Shown here: positions 53,302 through 61,852 of the stretch, piece after piece
How the letters are laid out: each line of letters begins with the position of its first letter
How positions within the stretch are numbered: position 1 is the first letter of the stretch
NCBI RefSeq assembly: GCF_000016545.1
Contig: NC_009437.1
Location: 186,001 to 250,000 of the forward strand
DNA length: 64,000 bases
Direction: 5' to 3'
DNA from: Caldicellulosiruptor saccharolyticus DSM 8903
GTDB lineage: Bacteria; Bacillota; Thermoanaerobacteria; Caldicellulosiruptorales; Caldicellulosiruptoraceae
Position numbers and translations under genes: made by a program
The notes under the pieces: model-generated
What the model was told of the DNA's origin: nothing
Seen by the model: the letters and a program-made list of their open reading frames with translations, nothing else
Database searches by the model: none

Positions 53302-53692
53302 TATTATGCATAATAAATAATTACCTTTTGTCTTGAAACTGGCCAGAAGCAATAATTTTTAATAACCTGAATCAAACATATGGTGGCATGAAATATTATT
53401 AATACTATGCAATAGAAAACAAGAGGGTTGGCAGGCAGTTTTGCCCTAACCCTCTATTATTATCTTTGGTAACCTTATATATCACACACTAAAACCAAAA
53501 CCCTCACCAAAACGATTATAACCATCCATAGTAAAATGCTTATTATCAGCCCATTTTTTAACCCTCTAAAAAAATCAGGCGATGGCATTGTTGAAAATTG
53601 TTCCTTTTACTTTTCTTTAATACATATTATTCATCTTCTTTTATTAGTTTATACTCCTTTTTCAAATATATTACCCTTTCCATCTTTTCATT
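53302..53692. other. Intergenic region with a terminator
   Basis: The only clear structure is the hairpin AGAGGGTT...AACCCTCT (53422-53455), with an inner GGCA/TGCC extension, which is probably a terminator for the aminomutase gene. The rest is AT-rich with no gene. Confidence 0.6.
53422..53462 (+). terminator. Terminator after the aminomutase gene
   Basis: AGAGGGTTGGCA (53422-53433) pairs with TGCCctAACCCTCT (53442-53455); a weak T/A tail follows. Confidence 0.65.
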
Positions 53693-54283
53693 TTACAGTG
53701 CCTCTTTGATTTGTTTAAAATCTATTATAAGGTCTTCAAAGATTTCTGCTTTCACTTTTTCGTTGAATGTATACATCTTTGGTGCTGAGTAGCCTATTTC
53801 GTCTTTATAAATGTAAACCAAGATATTTTCTTCATAAGGGTTGACAATCCAATACTCTCTTACTTTGAATTGATTATACAAGTTTAGTTTTCTTACATAA
53901 TCATGAGCTGGGCTTTTCTCTGATACAACCTCAATTATCATTTCGGGAGCACCTAAACAGCCTCTTTCAGTGAGTTTTTTCTTGTCGCATATAATTGATA
54001 TATCAGGCTGCACGACATTGATGGCCTGATTTTCATTCTGTCCTTCACTAACTAACACAACATCAAAAGGAGCTGTGTAAACTTTGCAAGGTTGCTTTTT
54101 TTCTCTGAGATAATTTTTGATAGTTGTCGCAAGTTCTATTACTATTTCTTGGTGCACTCTTGAAGGTGCAGGACTCATATTGTAAATAACACCGTCTATT
54201 ATCTCTACTCTTATATCCTCGGGCAATCTGAGATACTCTTCATATGTCCAAAGTTTAGGAATTCTCTCTTCCATTGAATTCAC
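53693..54283 (-). CDS. Uma2/DUF820 family restriction-fold endonuclease-like protein
   Basis: The PD-(D/E)XK-like pattern of this family is present: WTYEEYLRLPEDIRVEIIDG, VVQPDISIICDKKKL (catalytic Asp) and GAPEMIIEVVSEKSPAHDYVRKLNLY (E-x-VS, K). The 196 aa length is normal. Function in vivo is unknown. The gene stands alone. Confidence 0.85.
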   Translation of the reverse strand: MNSMEERIPKLWTYEEYLRLPEDIRVEIIDGVIYNMSPAPSRVHQEIVIELATTIKNYLREKKQPCKVYTAPFDVVLVSEGQNENQAINVVQPDISIICDKKKLTERGCLGAPEMIIEVVSEKSPAHDYVRKLNLYNQFKVREYWIVNPYEENILVYIYKDEIGYSAPKMYTFNEKVKAEIFEDLIIDFKQIKEAL

Positions 54284-54637
54284 CTTCTTTATATTGTTCT
54301 TCCTTTACAAAGAGCATAAGGGAAAAGATATCTTTTCTCTTTCCAGATAATTAATCTCTACAACCCAATCCCGTTTAATCAAAAACTCATATATTTTTCA
54401 AATTGTGTGACCATGCCCCTACACAAATACTACCACAGAAAACGAGAAAATGTCAAAAAGTTCTATCGGCTTCTACTTTTAAAGTTTTAGCAAGATATTA
54501 AAAGATCAAAAGAGTCTGTTGTTGCTGATTTGACAACTGTCTATTATTTTCCATTTTCCAAAATTCCTATCACACATTTTTTCCTCTATTTCATATTATG
54601 CTTATGTAAACACAATAAAAACGGAGATGATTGTTTG
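54284..54637. other. Intergenic region before the SPOCS-like genes
   Basis: No gene, hairpin or strong promoter was recognised here. The sequence is AT-rich, and a ribosome site (ACGGAGATGA) appears just before the following start. Confidence 0.45.
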
Positions 54638-55162
54638 ATGCTCAAAAATTTTGTCAGTATCGAAGGGGTTGCAAGCGTATCTGATTTTCCTACACTTACC
54701 ACTCTTGATAGATACAATCAGTTTGAGGTTGAAGAACAAGTTACAATACCTGCAGAAAAGCCTGAGATGGAACAAATTGTCTCTGTTATGGTGGAGGCAA
54801 GTATAAAAAACTACTATGCAATTGCAACACCAACCGGGCTAAAAGTAATTATCGAAGGTGAACTTAAGCAAAAGATAACATATGTTGCAAATGAACCAAC
54901 ACAGTCTATTCACTCAGCAATGTTTATTACAGGCTTTTGCAACTTTATAGATATACCACTCAATCTTCCAACTGGTCAGAATGTGCTAAATATTTTGCAA
55001 ACCCTTGGAATTACATTGGATGACGTAATCAGCGCACCACCTAACATCATTATAGAAGACTTTTCCATCTCGCAGATTGACACAAGAAAAGCAAAAAAAT
55101 GCACGATACTCTTTGCGTGGGTAAGAGTAAATGCACTTTTGGCAACTTACTTGCCAGCTTAA
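54638..55162 (+). CDS. SPOCS (DUF3794)-like domain protein 1
   Basis: The 174 aa protein has the pattern of the SPOCS/DUF3794 fold: VEEQVTIPAEKPEMEQIVSV, KVIIEGELKQKITYVANEPTQSIHS and IPLNLPTG. Such domains occur in spore coat and SpoVID-like morphogenesis proteins and in other envelope proteins. The frame is open further upstream, but the start with GGAGATGA is chosen. It shares about half of its residues with the next gene. Confidence 0.75.
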   Translation: MLKNFVSIEGVASVSDFPTLTTLDRYNQFEVEEQVTIPAEKPEMEQIVSVMVEASIKNYYAIATPTGLKVIIEGELKQKITYVANEPTQSIHSAMFITGFCNFIDIPLNLPTGQNVLNILQTLGITLDDVISAPPNIIIEDFSISQIDTRKAKKCTILFAWVRVNALLATYLPA

Positions 55163-55194
55163 AAAATCAATTTTATTTGAAGGGGTGAGAAAGA

Positions 55195-55716
55195 ATGCTT
55201 AGAAATTTTGTTGACATAATTGGAATTGCAGACCCATCAAGCTTTCCAACTTTACTGCCAACAAGTCCTAACACAGAATATATTGTAGAGGAAAAACTCA
55301 CAATTCCTCAAGAAAAACCTGATGTTGAGCAAATAAACACAGTTTTGATTGAAGCAAAGGTAACAGACTCAAGAGTGATTCCAACACCTGTTGGACTAAA
55401 AATTGTTGTTGATGGTGAGCTCAAACAAAAGATCATATACACAGCCAATGTCCCAGAGCAGTCTGTTCACTCAGTTTTGTATATCGAGCCATTTTGCACA
55501 TTCATCGAAGTGCCACTTAATCTTCCTGCTGGTACGAACACATTACAGCTTTTGCAGACATTGGGTATCACTTTAAACGATGTTTTGGTTGGAAAACCCA
55601 ACGTGCTGATTGAAGATGTGACAGTATCACTTCTTGATGCAAGAACAATTGAAAAATGCACAGTTCTTTTCATCTGGGCAACATTAAATGCTGCACTATC
55701 AACTGTACTTGCCTAA
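55195..55716 (+). CDS. SPOCS (DUF3794)-like domain protein 2
   Basis: Tandem paralogue of the previous protein with the same blocks: VEEKLTIPQEKPDVEQINTV, LKIVVDGELKQKIIYTANVP and QSVHS, ending in LDARTIEKCTVLFIWATLNA. No signal peptide or transmembrane segment. It starts 32 bases after the first gene with GGGGTGAG as ribosome site. Confidence 0.78.
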   Translation: MLRNFVDIIGIADPSSFPTLLPTSPNTEYIVEEKLTIPQEKPDVEQINTVLIEAKVTDSRVIPTPVGLKIVVDGELKQKIIYTANVPEQSVHSVLYIEPFCTFIEVPLNLPAGTNTLQLLQTLGITLNDVLVGKPNVLIEDVTVSLLDARTIEKCTVLFIWATLNAALSTVLA

Positions 55717-55791
55717 ATTTAGTATCATAAAATAGGAGAAGTTGCCATAAAATCAACATTAGAACAATGTTAAAAAGGTCTATAGGAAAAG

Positions 55792-56262
55792 ATGGAAATA
55801 CAAAAAGGTTGTGCATACTTAGGGATAATTGAGCCACATGAGTATGATGAGATAAAAAAGACACATGTTTACAAACAAGTGTTGACAAAAGGTGAGTTTG
55901 AGATTCCAGAAGCAAAGCCTGAGATTGAAGATTTTTCATCTGTAGTAATGCAAATTACAAGAAAAAAATGCAAACTAATTTGCGGACCGCTTGGCGATAA
56001 AGTAATTGTCTCAGGTACAATAAACTTAAATGTGATGTACACAGCTGCAAATCCACAGCAATCTGTCCACAATGTACATTTGTGCCACGATGTTGATGCT
56101 TTTATAAACATCAAATGCTTGGAAGAAGCTCACAAAAGCTTTTGTGGCTGCTGCGACGTTAAGATGTATATTGAGTGGGCTGATCTTGAGGTAGTAGACA
56201 AAAGAAAAATCAAAGGATGCTTTTTAGTGTTGATAACTGCCAAATGCAAGTCTGTAAAGTAA
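55792..56262 (+). CDS. SPOCS (DUF3794)-like domain protein 3, Cys-rich
   Basis: A more divergent third member: KGEFEIPEAKPEIEDFSSVVMQIT, LICGPLGDKVIVSGTINLNVMYTAANPQQSVHN. It has many cysteines (SFCGCCDVKMYIEW), which the other two lack, so it may cross-link or bind metal. It is followed after 4 bases by a short helical protein. Confidence 0.75.
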   Translation: MEIQKGCAYLGIIEPHEYDEIKKTHVYKQVLTKGEFEIPEAKPEIEDFSSVVMQITRKKCKLICGPLGDKVIVSGTINLNVMYTAANPQQSVHNVHLCHDVDAFINIKCLEEAHKSFCGCCDVKMYIEWADLEVVDKRKIKGCFLVLITAKCKSVK

Positions 56263-56266
56263 GGAA

Positions 56267-56617
56267 GTGATGATAGCTTTGAGTGGTCCAGAGTTTGTCA
56301 GAAAGCCAAGAGATGAAATTATAAATGAGATTTTAGAGTCCATTGCAAAGGAAGAGATGGCTATTGCAAATCTTATGAACGCTGAGGCTGAGAAGATAAA
56401 AAGAGTTGTTGCGAGCCATGATCTTCCGAAAGCTGAGGATTTTTCACAGCTACTTAGTCTTCAAAAGCTTGTTGCAGAGATTTTAGAAAAGCTCATTCAA
56501 AAGCAAAATATCATAATCAAAAAGCTTGATATGATAAGAGAGTTTAAGGCAACTATAATAAAGAAAGAAAAACCTCATCCTTATCATCCTATGCCGCAAT
56601 ATGACAATGAAGAGTGA
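56267..56617 (+). CDS. Helical protein linked to the SPOCS-like genes
   Basis: A 116 aa mostly helical, hydrophilic protein (IINEILESIAKEEMAIANLMNAEAEKIKRVV..., ending YHPMPQYDNEE) with heptad-like hydrophobic spacing that suggests a coiled coil. I do not recognise the family. It starts 4 bases after the third SPOCS-like gene, so it is probably part of the same operon. Starts at 56267 (GTG), 56270 (ATG) or 56279 (TTG) are possible. Confidence 0.6.
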   Translation: MMIALSGPEFVRKPRDEIINEILESIAKEEMAIANLMNAEAEKIKRVVASHDLPKAEDFSQLLSLQKLVAEILEKLIQKQNIIIKKLDMIREFKATIIKKEKPHPYHPMPQYDNEE

Positions 56618-56626
56618 AAAGTTTTG

Positions 56627-56660
56627 ATCTTGGTGGTGTATACCATCAAGATTTTTTGTT
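56627..56660 (+). terminator. Terminator of the SPOCS-like operon
   Basis: ATCTTG...CAAGAT with an inner TGGT/ACCA extension (56627-56652) is followed by TTTTTT. Confidence 0.8.
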
Positions 56661-58146
56661 ATTTCTGTTCTAAAATTCCCATCGCACTTTTTAAGATTCT
56701 ATCATAATCCATTTCTTTCTTAGAAAACTCATGCACTTTTTTACCCTCTCTCAAAACCAAAATTCTATCGCACATGCCAATTAGCTCTGAAAATTCAGAT
56801 GATATGAAGATAATCGCACAGCCAATTCGCACAAGTTCGTTTATGATGTTATATACCTCAACCTTCGATGCCAAATCCAAGCCCTTTGTTGGCTCATCCA
56901 GAATAAACACTATCGACTGAGAAAATAGCCACTTTGCAATCAAGACCTTTTGCTGATTGCCTCCAGATAGAGTTGCTATCTTTTGTGAAATTTCCTTTGG
57001 TTTTATCCCAAGCCGCTTTATAAAAAAATTTGCAATCTTTTCTTGACGTGATGAGTCAATGAAAAATCCATTTACAATATTCCAAATATTAGATGAGATG
57101 ATGTTATCTGCAATGTTCAAAGTCTTAAAAAGCCCTGTACCAATTCTATCTTCGCTCATAAATGCAATGCCGTTTTTGATTGCATCAGATGGACTTGAAA
57201 GCTTCAAAAGATTTCCTTTGATATAAATCTCACCTGAGTCTACCTTTTCGGCACCAAAAAGCGCTTTGACCAAAAAGCTTCTTCCAGAACCAACAAGCCC
57301 TGCTATTCCATACACCTCGCCGCTTCTTACATCAAACGATATGTCCTCTATTATTCCAGACTTTGTTAAATTTTTAACGCTAAAAATAACCGGGCCTTTT
57401 TCTACCTTTAGCTTTGGATATGTTTTGTTTATGCTTCCAAAGATGAGAGAAATTACTCTGTTTAAATTAAAGCTTGTTACCTTATCTGATGCTACAATCT
57501 CACCATCGCGCAGGATTGTTATTCTATCAGCAATGGAGAGTGCTTCCTCTACCATGTTTGTGACAAATATTATGATAATTCCTTTTTGCTTTAGCTCCTT
57601 TATGATTCTAAAAAGGTTTTCTATTTCATACGAAGTAAGGCCGGCTGTTGGCTCATCAAATATAATAGCCTTTGCATCTTGCACAAGTGCGCGGCAGATT
57701 TCTATCACCTGAAGCTGAGATGTACCAAGATTTTTGCAACTTGCTTCTGGGTTTATGTTTACCCCCATTTTGCTTAAGATTTCGGAAGAGAGCTTTATCA
57801 TCTTTTTTGTGCTAATAAAACCAAGGCTATTTTTTGGTTTGTTTTCAATAAAGATATTTTCTGCAACAGAAAGGTGCGGGAAGTACAAAAGCTCCTGATG
57901 AACAGTGAAAATCCCAAGCGACTTTGCCAAAAGGGGATTGAGGTGTGAAAAAACCTTGCCGTTTACTATAACTTTTCCTTCAGAGGGCTGGTATGTTCCG
58001 TTGATAACCTTTGTTAGAGTAGTTTTGCCAGAACCGTTTTTACCTAATATTACATGCACTTCGCCCTCGAAAAACTCAAGATTGACTCTCTTTAAGGCAT
58101 AAAAGTCTTCAAACTTCTTTGACACATTTTCTAAAACTATTGACAT
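56659..58146 (-). CDS. CUT2 sugar ABC transporter ATPase (two fused nucleotide-binding domains)
   Basis: This RbsA/XylG-type protein has two ATP-binding halves: Walker A GKNGSGKTTL and Walker B IFDEPTAGL in the first, and the usual degenerate GLVGSGRSFL plus SGGNQQKVL and ILDEPTKGL in the second. The frame is open to 58245, but the ATG at 58146 starts the first domain and has a ribosome site, so it is chosen. A DeoR regulator gene ends 7 bases away. No permease or binding protein is next to it on this strand, so it lacks a clear partner in the window. Confidence 0.88.
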   Translation of the reverse strand: MSIVLENVSKKFEDFYALKRVNLEFFEGEVHVILGKNGSGKTTLTKVINGTYQPSEGKVIVNGKVFSHLNPLLAKSLGIFTVHQELLYFPHLSVAENIFIENKPKNSLGFISTKKMIKLSSEILSKMGVNINPEASCKNLGTSQLQVIEICRALVQDAKAIIFDEPTAGLTSYEIENLFRIIKELKQKGIIIIFVTNMVEEALSIADRITILRDGEIVASDKVTSFNLNRVISLIFGSINKTYPKLKVEKGPVIFSVKNLTKSGIIEDISFDVRSGEVYGIAGLVGSGRSFLVKALFGAEKVDSGEIYIKGNLLKLSSPSDAIKNGIAFMSEDRIGTGLFKTLNIADNIISSNIWNIVNGFFIDSSRQEKIANFFIKRLGIKPKEISQKIATLSGGNQQKVLIAKWLFSQSIVFILDEPTKGLDLASKVEVYNIINELVRIGCAIIFISSEFSELIGMCDRILVLREGKKVHEFSKKEMDYDRILKSAMGILEQK

Positions 58147-58153
58147 AACAGTT

Positions 58154-58933
58154 TCAAACCTCTCTTTCAAGGTCAGAAAAGTCAAAACTGCAAAAAATTT
58201 GTGTTCCATTTTCAAAGAAGAAGGATTTATATTCATCAGGCACATTTGTGTCGCTTATTACCTTTTTGATTTCATCAACCTTTGCAATCTGGAAAAGTGA
58301 AATTTTATCAAACTTGGAGGAGTCAGCAACAATGATTGTTTCTTTTGAAATAGATTTAAAATATTTATAAGCATTTGCAAACTCAACATTGTTGACAGTA
58401 AAACCGCGCTCTAAAGACACTCCATCAACCTCGATGAACGCCTTGTCTACAAATATGTCCATGTTAGGATTTACAAGCATTGGCCCTGCTAACATAAATG
58501 TATTTCCAATAAGGTAACCACCTGTTACAATTGTTTGGATTGAAAGTTTTCCACACTCTAACGCCAGCAGAAGGTCGTTTGTCAAAACTATTATGTTCTT
58601 TTTATCTTTTATATACTTTGGTACAAGGCGACATATGTTACCACCTGTTAAGATTATTGCCTGATTGTCTTCAATCATGTATGAACAGACCTTTGCAATT
58701 GCTTCTTTTTCTGAGTTTTCTTCTATAATTGGTGATAGGAGCTTTGTTGCCTCTTCTTTCAAGATTGCACCGCCATAGGTTTTTATCAGAAAACCTTCAC
58801 TCTCAAGCTTGTCTAAATCCCGCCTTATTGTTACCTCAGAAACATTCAAAAGCTCAGCAAGTGTTGCAACATCAACATGCTTTTTTTGCAGCAGGATCTC
58901 TTTTATTTTCTTTAACCTCTCAGCAACAAGCAT
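58154..58933 (-). CDS. DeoR-family transcriptional regulator
   Basis: The N-terminal helix-turn-helix (RLKKIKEILLQKKHVDVATLAELLNVSEVTIRRDLDKLESEG) and the C-terminal sensor domain (ILTGGNICRLVPKYI, KAFIEVDGVSLERGFTV, VADSSKFDK) are those of DeoR/GlpR sugar-phosphate regulators. It is divergent from a sugar transporter operon and co-directional with a second ABC ATPase, so it likely controls both from the intergenic region. The operator candidate is a palindrome 45 bases upstream. Confidence 0.88.
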   Translation of the reverse strand: MLVAERLKKIKEILLQKKHVDVATLAELLNVSEVTIRRDLDKLESEGFLIKTYGGAILKEEATKLLSPIIEENSEKEAIAKVCSYMIEDNQAIILTGGNICRLVPKYIKDKKNIIVLTNDLLLALECGKLSIQTIVTGGYLIGNTFMLAGPMLVNPNMDIFVDKAFIEVDGVSLERGFTVNNVEFANAYKYFKSISKETIIVADSSKFDKISLFQIAKVDEIKKVISDTNVPDEYKSFFFENGTQIFCSFDFSDLEREV

Positions 58934-58977
58934 TTAATATTCACCACTTTTACGATTGTATCATTTTTGGCTTTGAA

Positions 58978-59001
58978 AAAAGTTGTACACATACAACTTT
59001 T
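58978..59001. promoter_or_regulatory. Palindrome in the divergent deoR/sugar ABC region
   Basis: AAAAGTTGTA and TACAACTTTT (58978-58987 and 58992-59001) are perfect 10-bp inverted arms around CACA, about 45 bases from the deoR start. This is a likely DeoR operator. The rest of the 290-base region is AT-rich, with TATAAT at 59138-59143 as the possible -10 of the ABC operon. Confidence 0.65.
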
Positions 59002-59223
59002 ATATATCCTTCTTTCCATCAGTGTATTATATTCTATCAAGTCTGTCAACATGGTGAACACTTTTGATAACAACGTTCAAAAAAATAAAAAATTTTTGAT
59101 TAAAAAAGAAGGATTTTTGATTTGAATGTAGAATATATATAATTACAAGACACAAAATTAAATCAACCATGCACCTGATTAACCAAAAGTTTGTAATGCT
59201 AAAACAAAGCGGGGTGAAATAGC

Positions 59224-60723
59224 GTGAAGGATTCTGCATCTGTTGAACTACTGAGACTAAATGATATAACAAAGACGTTTCCTGGCACTGTGGCGCTGTC
59301 TGATGTGTCATTCTCAGTAAACAAGGCAGAGATTCATGCGGTAGTTGGCGAAAACGGTGCTGGAAAGTCTACTTTGATGAACATCATTTCAGGAAGCCTT
59401 CTTCCAGACAAAGGTGAGATATACCTTGAGGGCAAAAAGGTCAGTATAAGGTCTCCAAGAGATGCACAAAATCTTGGTATCAGCATTGTTCATCAGGAAC
59501 TTGCACTTTGCCCGCACCTCACTGTTGCTGAGAATATCTACATAGGAAGGCTTCCTCAAAAGTCTGGCAAGGTTGTTGATTACAGAAAACTCAATAAAAT
59601 GTCTGAAGAGATTTTGGCGCTTTTTGATGAGGTAAATATAAATCCCACTGATAAAGTAGCAGATTTGAATGTTGCCCAGCAGCAGATAGTTGAAATTGCA
59701 AAGGCGATTACATTTAACTGTAAACTTTTGATCTTAGATGAACCAACATCGGCTCTGTCTGAGGCTGATGCAGAAGTTTTGTTTAAGATAATAAGAGATT
59801 TAAAATCTAAGGGTATTAGCATTCTTTACATCTCTCACAGGCTGCGTGAGATATTCGAGCTTGCAGACAGAATCACTGTCCTTCGGGATGGAAGATACAT
59901 TACAACGCTAAATACAGCTGAGACAAATCCCGACCAGGTTGTAAGCCTGATGGTTGGGAGAGAAATCAGAGAGATGTACCCACCAAAGAGTAGTAAAATT
60001 GGCAGAGAAGTTTTTAGGGTAGAGAATATTAGTTCTGATAAGGTCCAGAATGTATCATTTGCCCTGCACGAAGGTGAAATTTTGGGTTTTGCAGGGCTTG
60101 TAGGAAGTGGAAGAACTGAGCTTGCTCAGACAATCTGCGGAATTTTACCGCGCCGCAGTGGAGAAATTTATCTTGAGGGGAAAAAGATTGAGATAAACTC
60201 ATTCGAAGATGCTATTCAGCATAAAATCGGATATGTTACAGAAGATAGAAAACAGTATGGTCTTTTTCTAAAGCTTCCTGTGGCCTACAATGTTTCGGCT
60301 ATTTATCTTAAGTATGACTACAACGGACTTTTGATTGACAGACATATGGAGATAGGGCTTGTGCAGGAGTTTGTAAAAAAGCTCAATGTAAAGACTTCTT
60401 CATATCTTCAGCTTGTTATGAGTCTTTCTGGTGGGAATCAGCAAAAGGTGATGATAGCAAAATGGCTTGCTATAAAACCGAGGATTTTGATTTTGGATGA
60501 GCCGACGCGTGGAATAGACGTTGGTGCAAAGGCAGAGATACATAACTTGCTCAGGGAACTTGCCAGCAGTGGCATAGGAATTATTCTAATTTCGTCTGAG
60601 ATGCCAGAAATCATTGGAATGTGTGATAGAGTGCTTGTCATGAGAGAAGGAAGGATTGCTGGCGAGCTTTCTGGTGACAAAATCACTGAAGAGAACATCA
60701 TGCAGCTTGCTGCACACAAATAA
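59224..60723 (+). CDS. CUT2 sugar ABC transporter ATPase
   Basis: A 499 aa protein with two ATP-binding domains: Walker A GENGAGKSTLMNII, VHQELALCPHLTVAENI, Walker B ILDEPTSALS; second half GLVGSGRTEL, SLSGGNQQKVMIAKWL and ILDEPTRGIDVGAK. It belongs to the RbsA/XylG/MglA family that energises import of pentoses or other monosaccharides. GTG start at 59224. It is followed 28 bases later by the permease. Confidence 0.93.
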   Translation: MKDSASVELLRLNDITKTFPGTVALSDVSFSVNKAEIHAVVGENGAGKSTLMNIISGSLLPDKGEIYLEGKKVSIRSPRDAQNLGISIVHQELALCPHLTVAENIYIGRLPQKSGKVVDYRKLNKMSEEILALFDEVNINPTDKVADLNVAQQQIVEIAKAITFNCKLLILDEPTSALSEADAEVLFKIIRDLKSKGISILYISHRLREIFELADRITVLRDGRYITTLNTAETNPDQVVSLMVGREIREMYPPKSSKIGREVFRVENISSDKVQNVSFALHEGEILGFAGLVGSGRTELAQTICGILPRRSGEIYLEGKKIEINSFEDAIQHKIGYVTEDRKQYGLFLKLPVAYNVSAIYLKYDYNGLLIDRHMEIGLVQEFVKKLNVKTSSYLQLVMSLSGGNQQKVMIAKWLAIKPRILILDEPTRGIDVGAKAEIHNLLRELASSGIGIILISSEMPEIIGMCDRVLVMREGRIAGELSGDKITEENIMQLAAHK

Positions 60724-60751
60724 TTCTGGGCAAAAGGAGGCAAGAATTGAG

Positions 60752-61738
60752 ATGTCAGTACAATCTTCAAATCAAGCAGCAAGTAAGAGCTTTTTCAAAA
60801 AGTTAATGGGGTTTAGAGAAATAACTTTGATTTTTATCATAATTGTAATAAGCGCCATTATATCAATATTGAGCCCAAACTTCTTGACTGCAGAAAATCT
60901 TATAACCACAGCTTTGGGTCTTGCAGCAGATGGAATTCTTGCAATAGGTATGACCATTGTGCTTGTCTCAGGTGGCGTAGATCTTTCTGTTGGTTCTGTT
61001 CTGGGGCTTTCGGCTGTCATAGCAGGTGGGCTTTATTTAAGCTTTGGTGTTAATATCTGGATTGGGTCATTAATAGCACTTATTGTTTGTGCTTTGATTG
61101 GACTTTTCAATGGTTATTTCATCGCGAGAGTTGGTATTCCACCTTTGATTGTTACATTGGCTATGATGGGAATAGCTCGCGGTGCTGCTTATGTTTTGAC
61201 CCAAGGCTCGCCACTTGCACTCTATGGCAACCTCAAAGGTTTTGATTTTCTGGGACAAGGAAAGATTTTAGGGATTCCATTTTTCATTGTATTCTTTATA
61301 TTCCTCATAATCCTGTTTGACTTTTTGATGAGAAAGTCAGCTCCATTTAGGCTTGTGTACTATGTAGGTAGCAACGAAAATGCAGCAAAATTATCTGGTA
61401 TAAATGTTCCAAATGTAAAGATCTCTGTATATGTTTTGATGTCAGTCTTGGCAGGAATTGCTGGGATATTTACTCTCTCAAGGTTTTCAGTTGCCGCACC
61501 AACGGCAGGGAATGGCTCAGAACTGAATGCAATCTCTGCATGTGTCATTGGTGGAGCGTCTTTGGCAGGTGGCGAAGGTACTGTCCTTGGTGCAATTCTT
61601 GGCACAATCCTTGTTGGAATTATCAACAATGCGCTTGTTCTTTTGAACGTCTCTGTATACTGGCAGAATTTAGTAAGTGGTCTAATTTTGATTGCGGCTG
61701 TTACAATTGACTATCTCACACATCAGAAAAAGTCTTAA
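60752..61738 (+). CDS. CUT2 sugar ABC transporter permease
   Basis: About eight to ten membrane segments and the RbsC/XylH signature GMTIVLVSGGVDLSVGSVLGLSAVI and ACVIGGASLAGGEGTVLGAILG identify a BPD_transp_2 permease. The frame is open from 60656 inside the ATPase gene; AGGAGG before the ATG at 60752 (MSVQSSNQAASKS) marks the real start. The 328 aa length is normal. Confidence 0.93.
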   Translation: MSVQSSNQAASKSFFKKLMGFREITLIFIIIVISAIISILSPNFLTAENLITTALGLAADGILAIGMTIVLVSGGVDLSVGSVLGLSAVIAGGLYLSFGVNIWIGSLIALIVCALIGLFNGYFIARVGIPPLIVTLAMMGIARGAAYVLTQGSPLALYGNLKGFDFLGQGKILGIPFFIVFFIFLIILFDFLMRKSAPFRLVYYVGSNENAAKLSGINVPNVKISVYVLMSVLAGIAGIFTLSRFSVAAPTAGNGSELNAISACVIGGASLAGGEGTVLGAILGTILVGIINNALVLLNVSVYWQNLVSGLILIAAVTIDYLTHQKKS

Positions 61739-61852
61739 AAGGATTCAAGGTTAAAGTGTGGTTTTAACTCCTGTTGCCTGCGTTGGGAAAAGCTTTGGGG
61801 CATCAGGGGTTAAAATAAATAAAAACAAAATTGGAGGAGGGTTTGATAGGCT

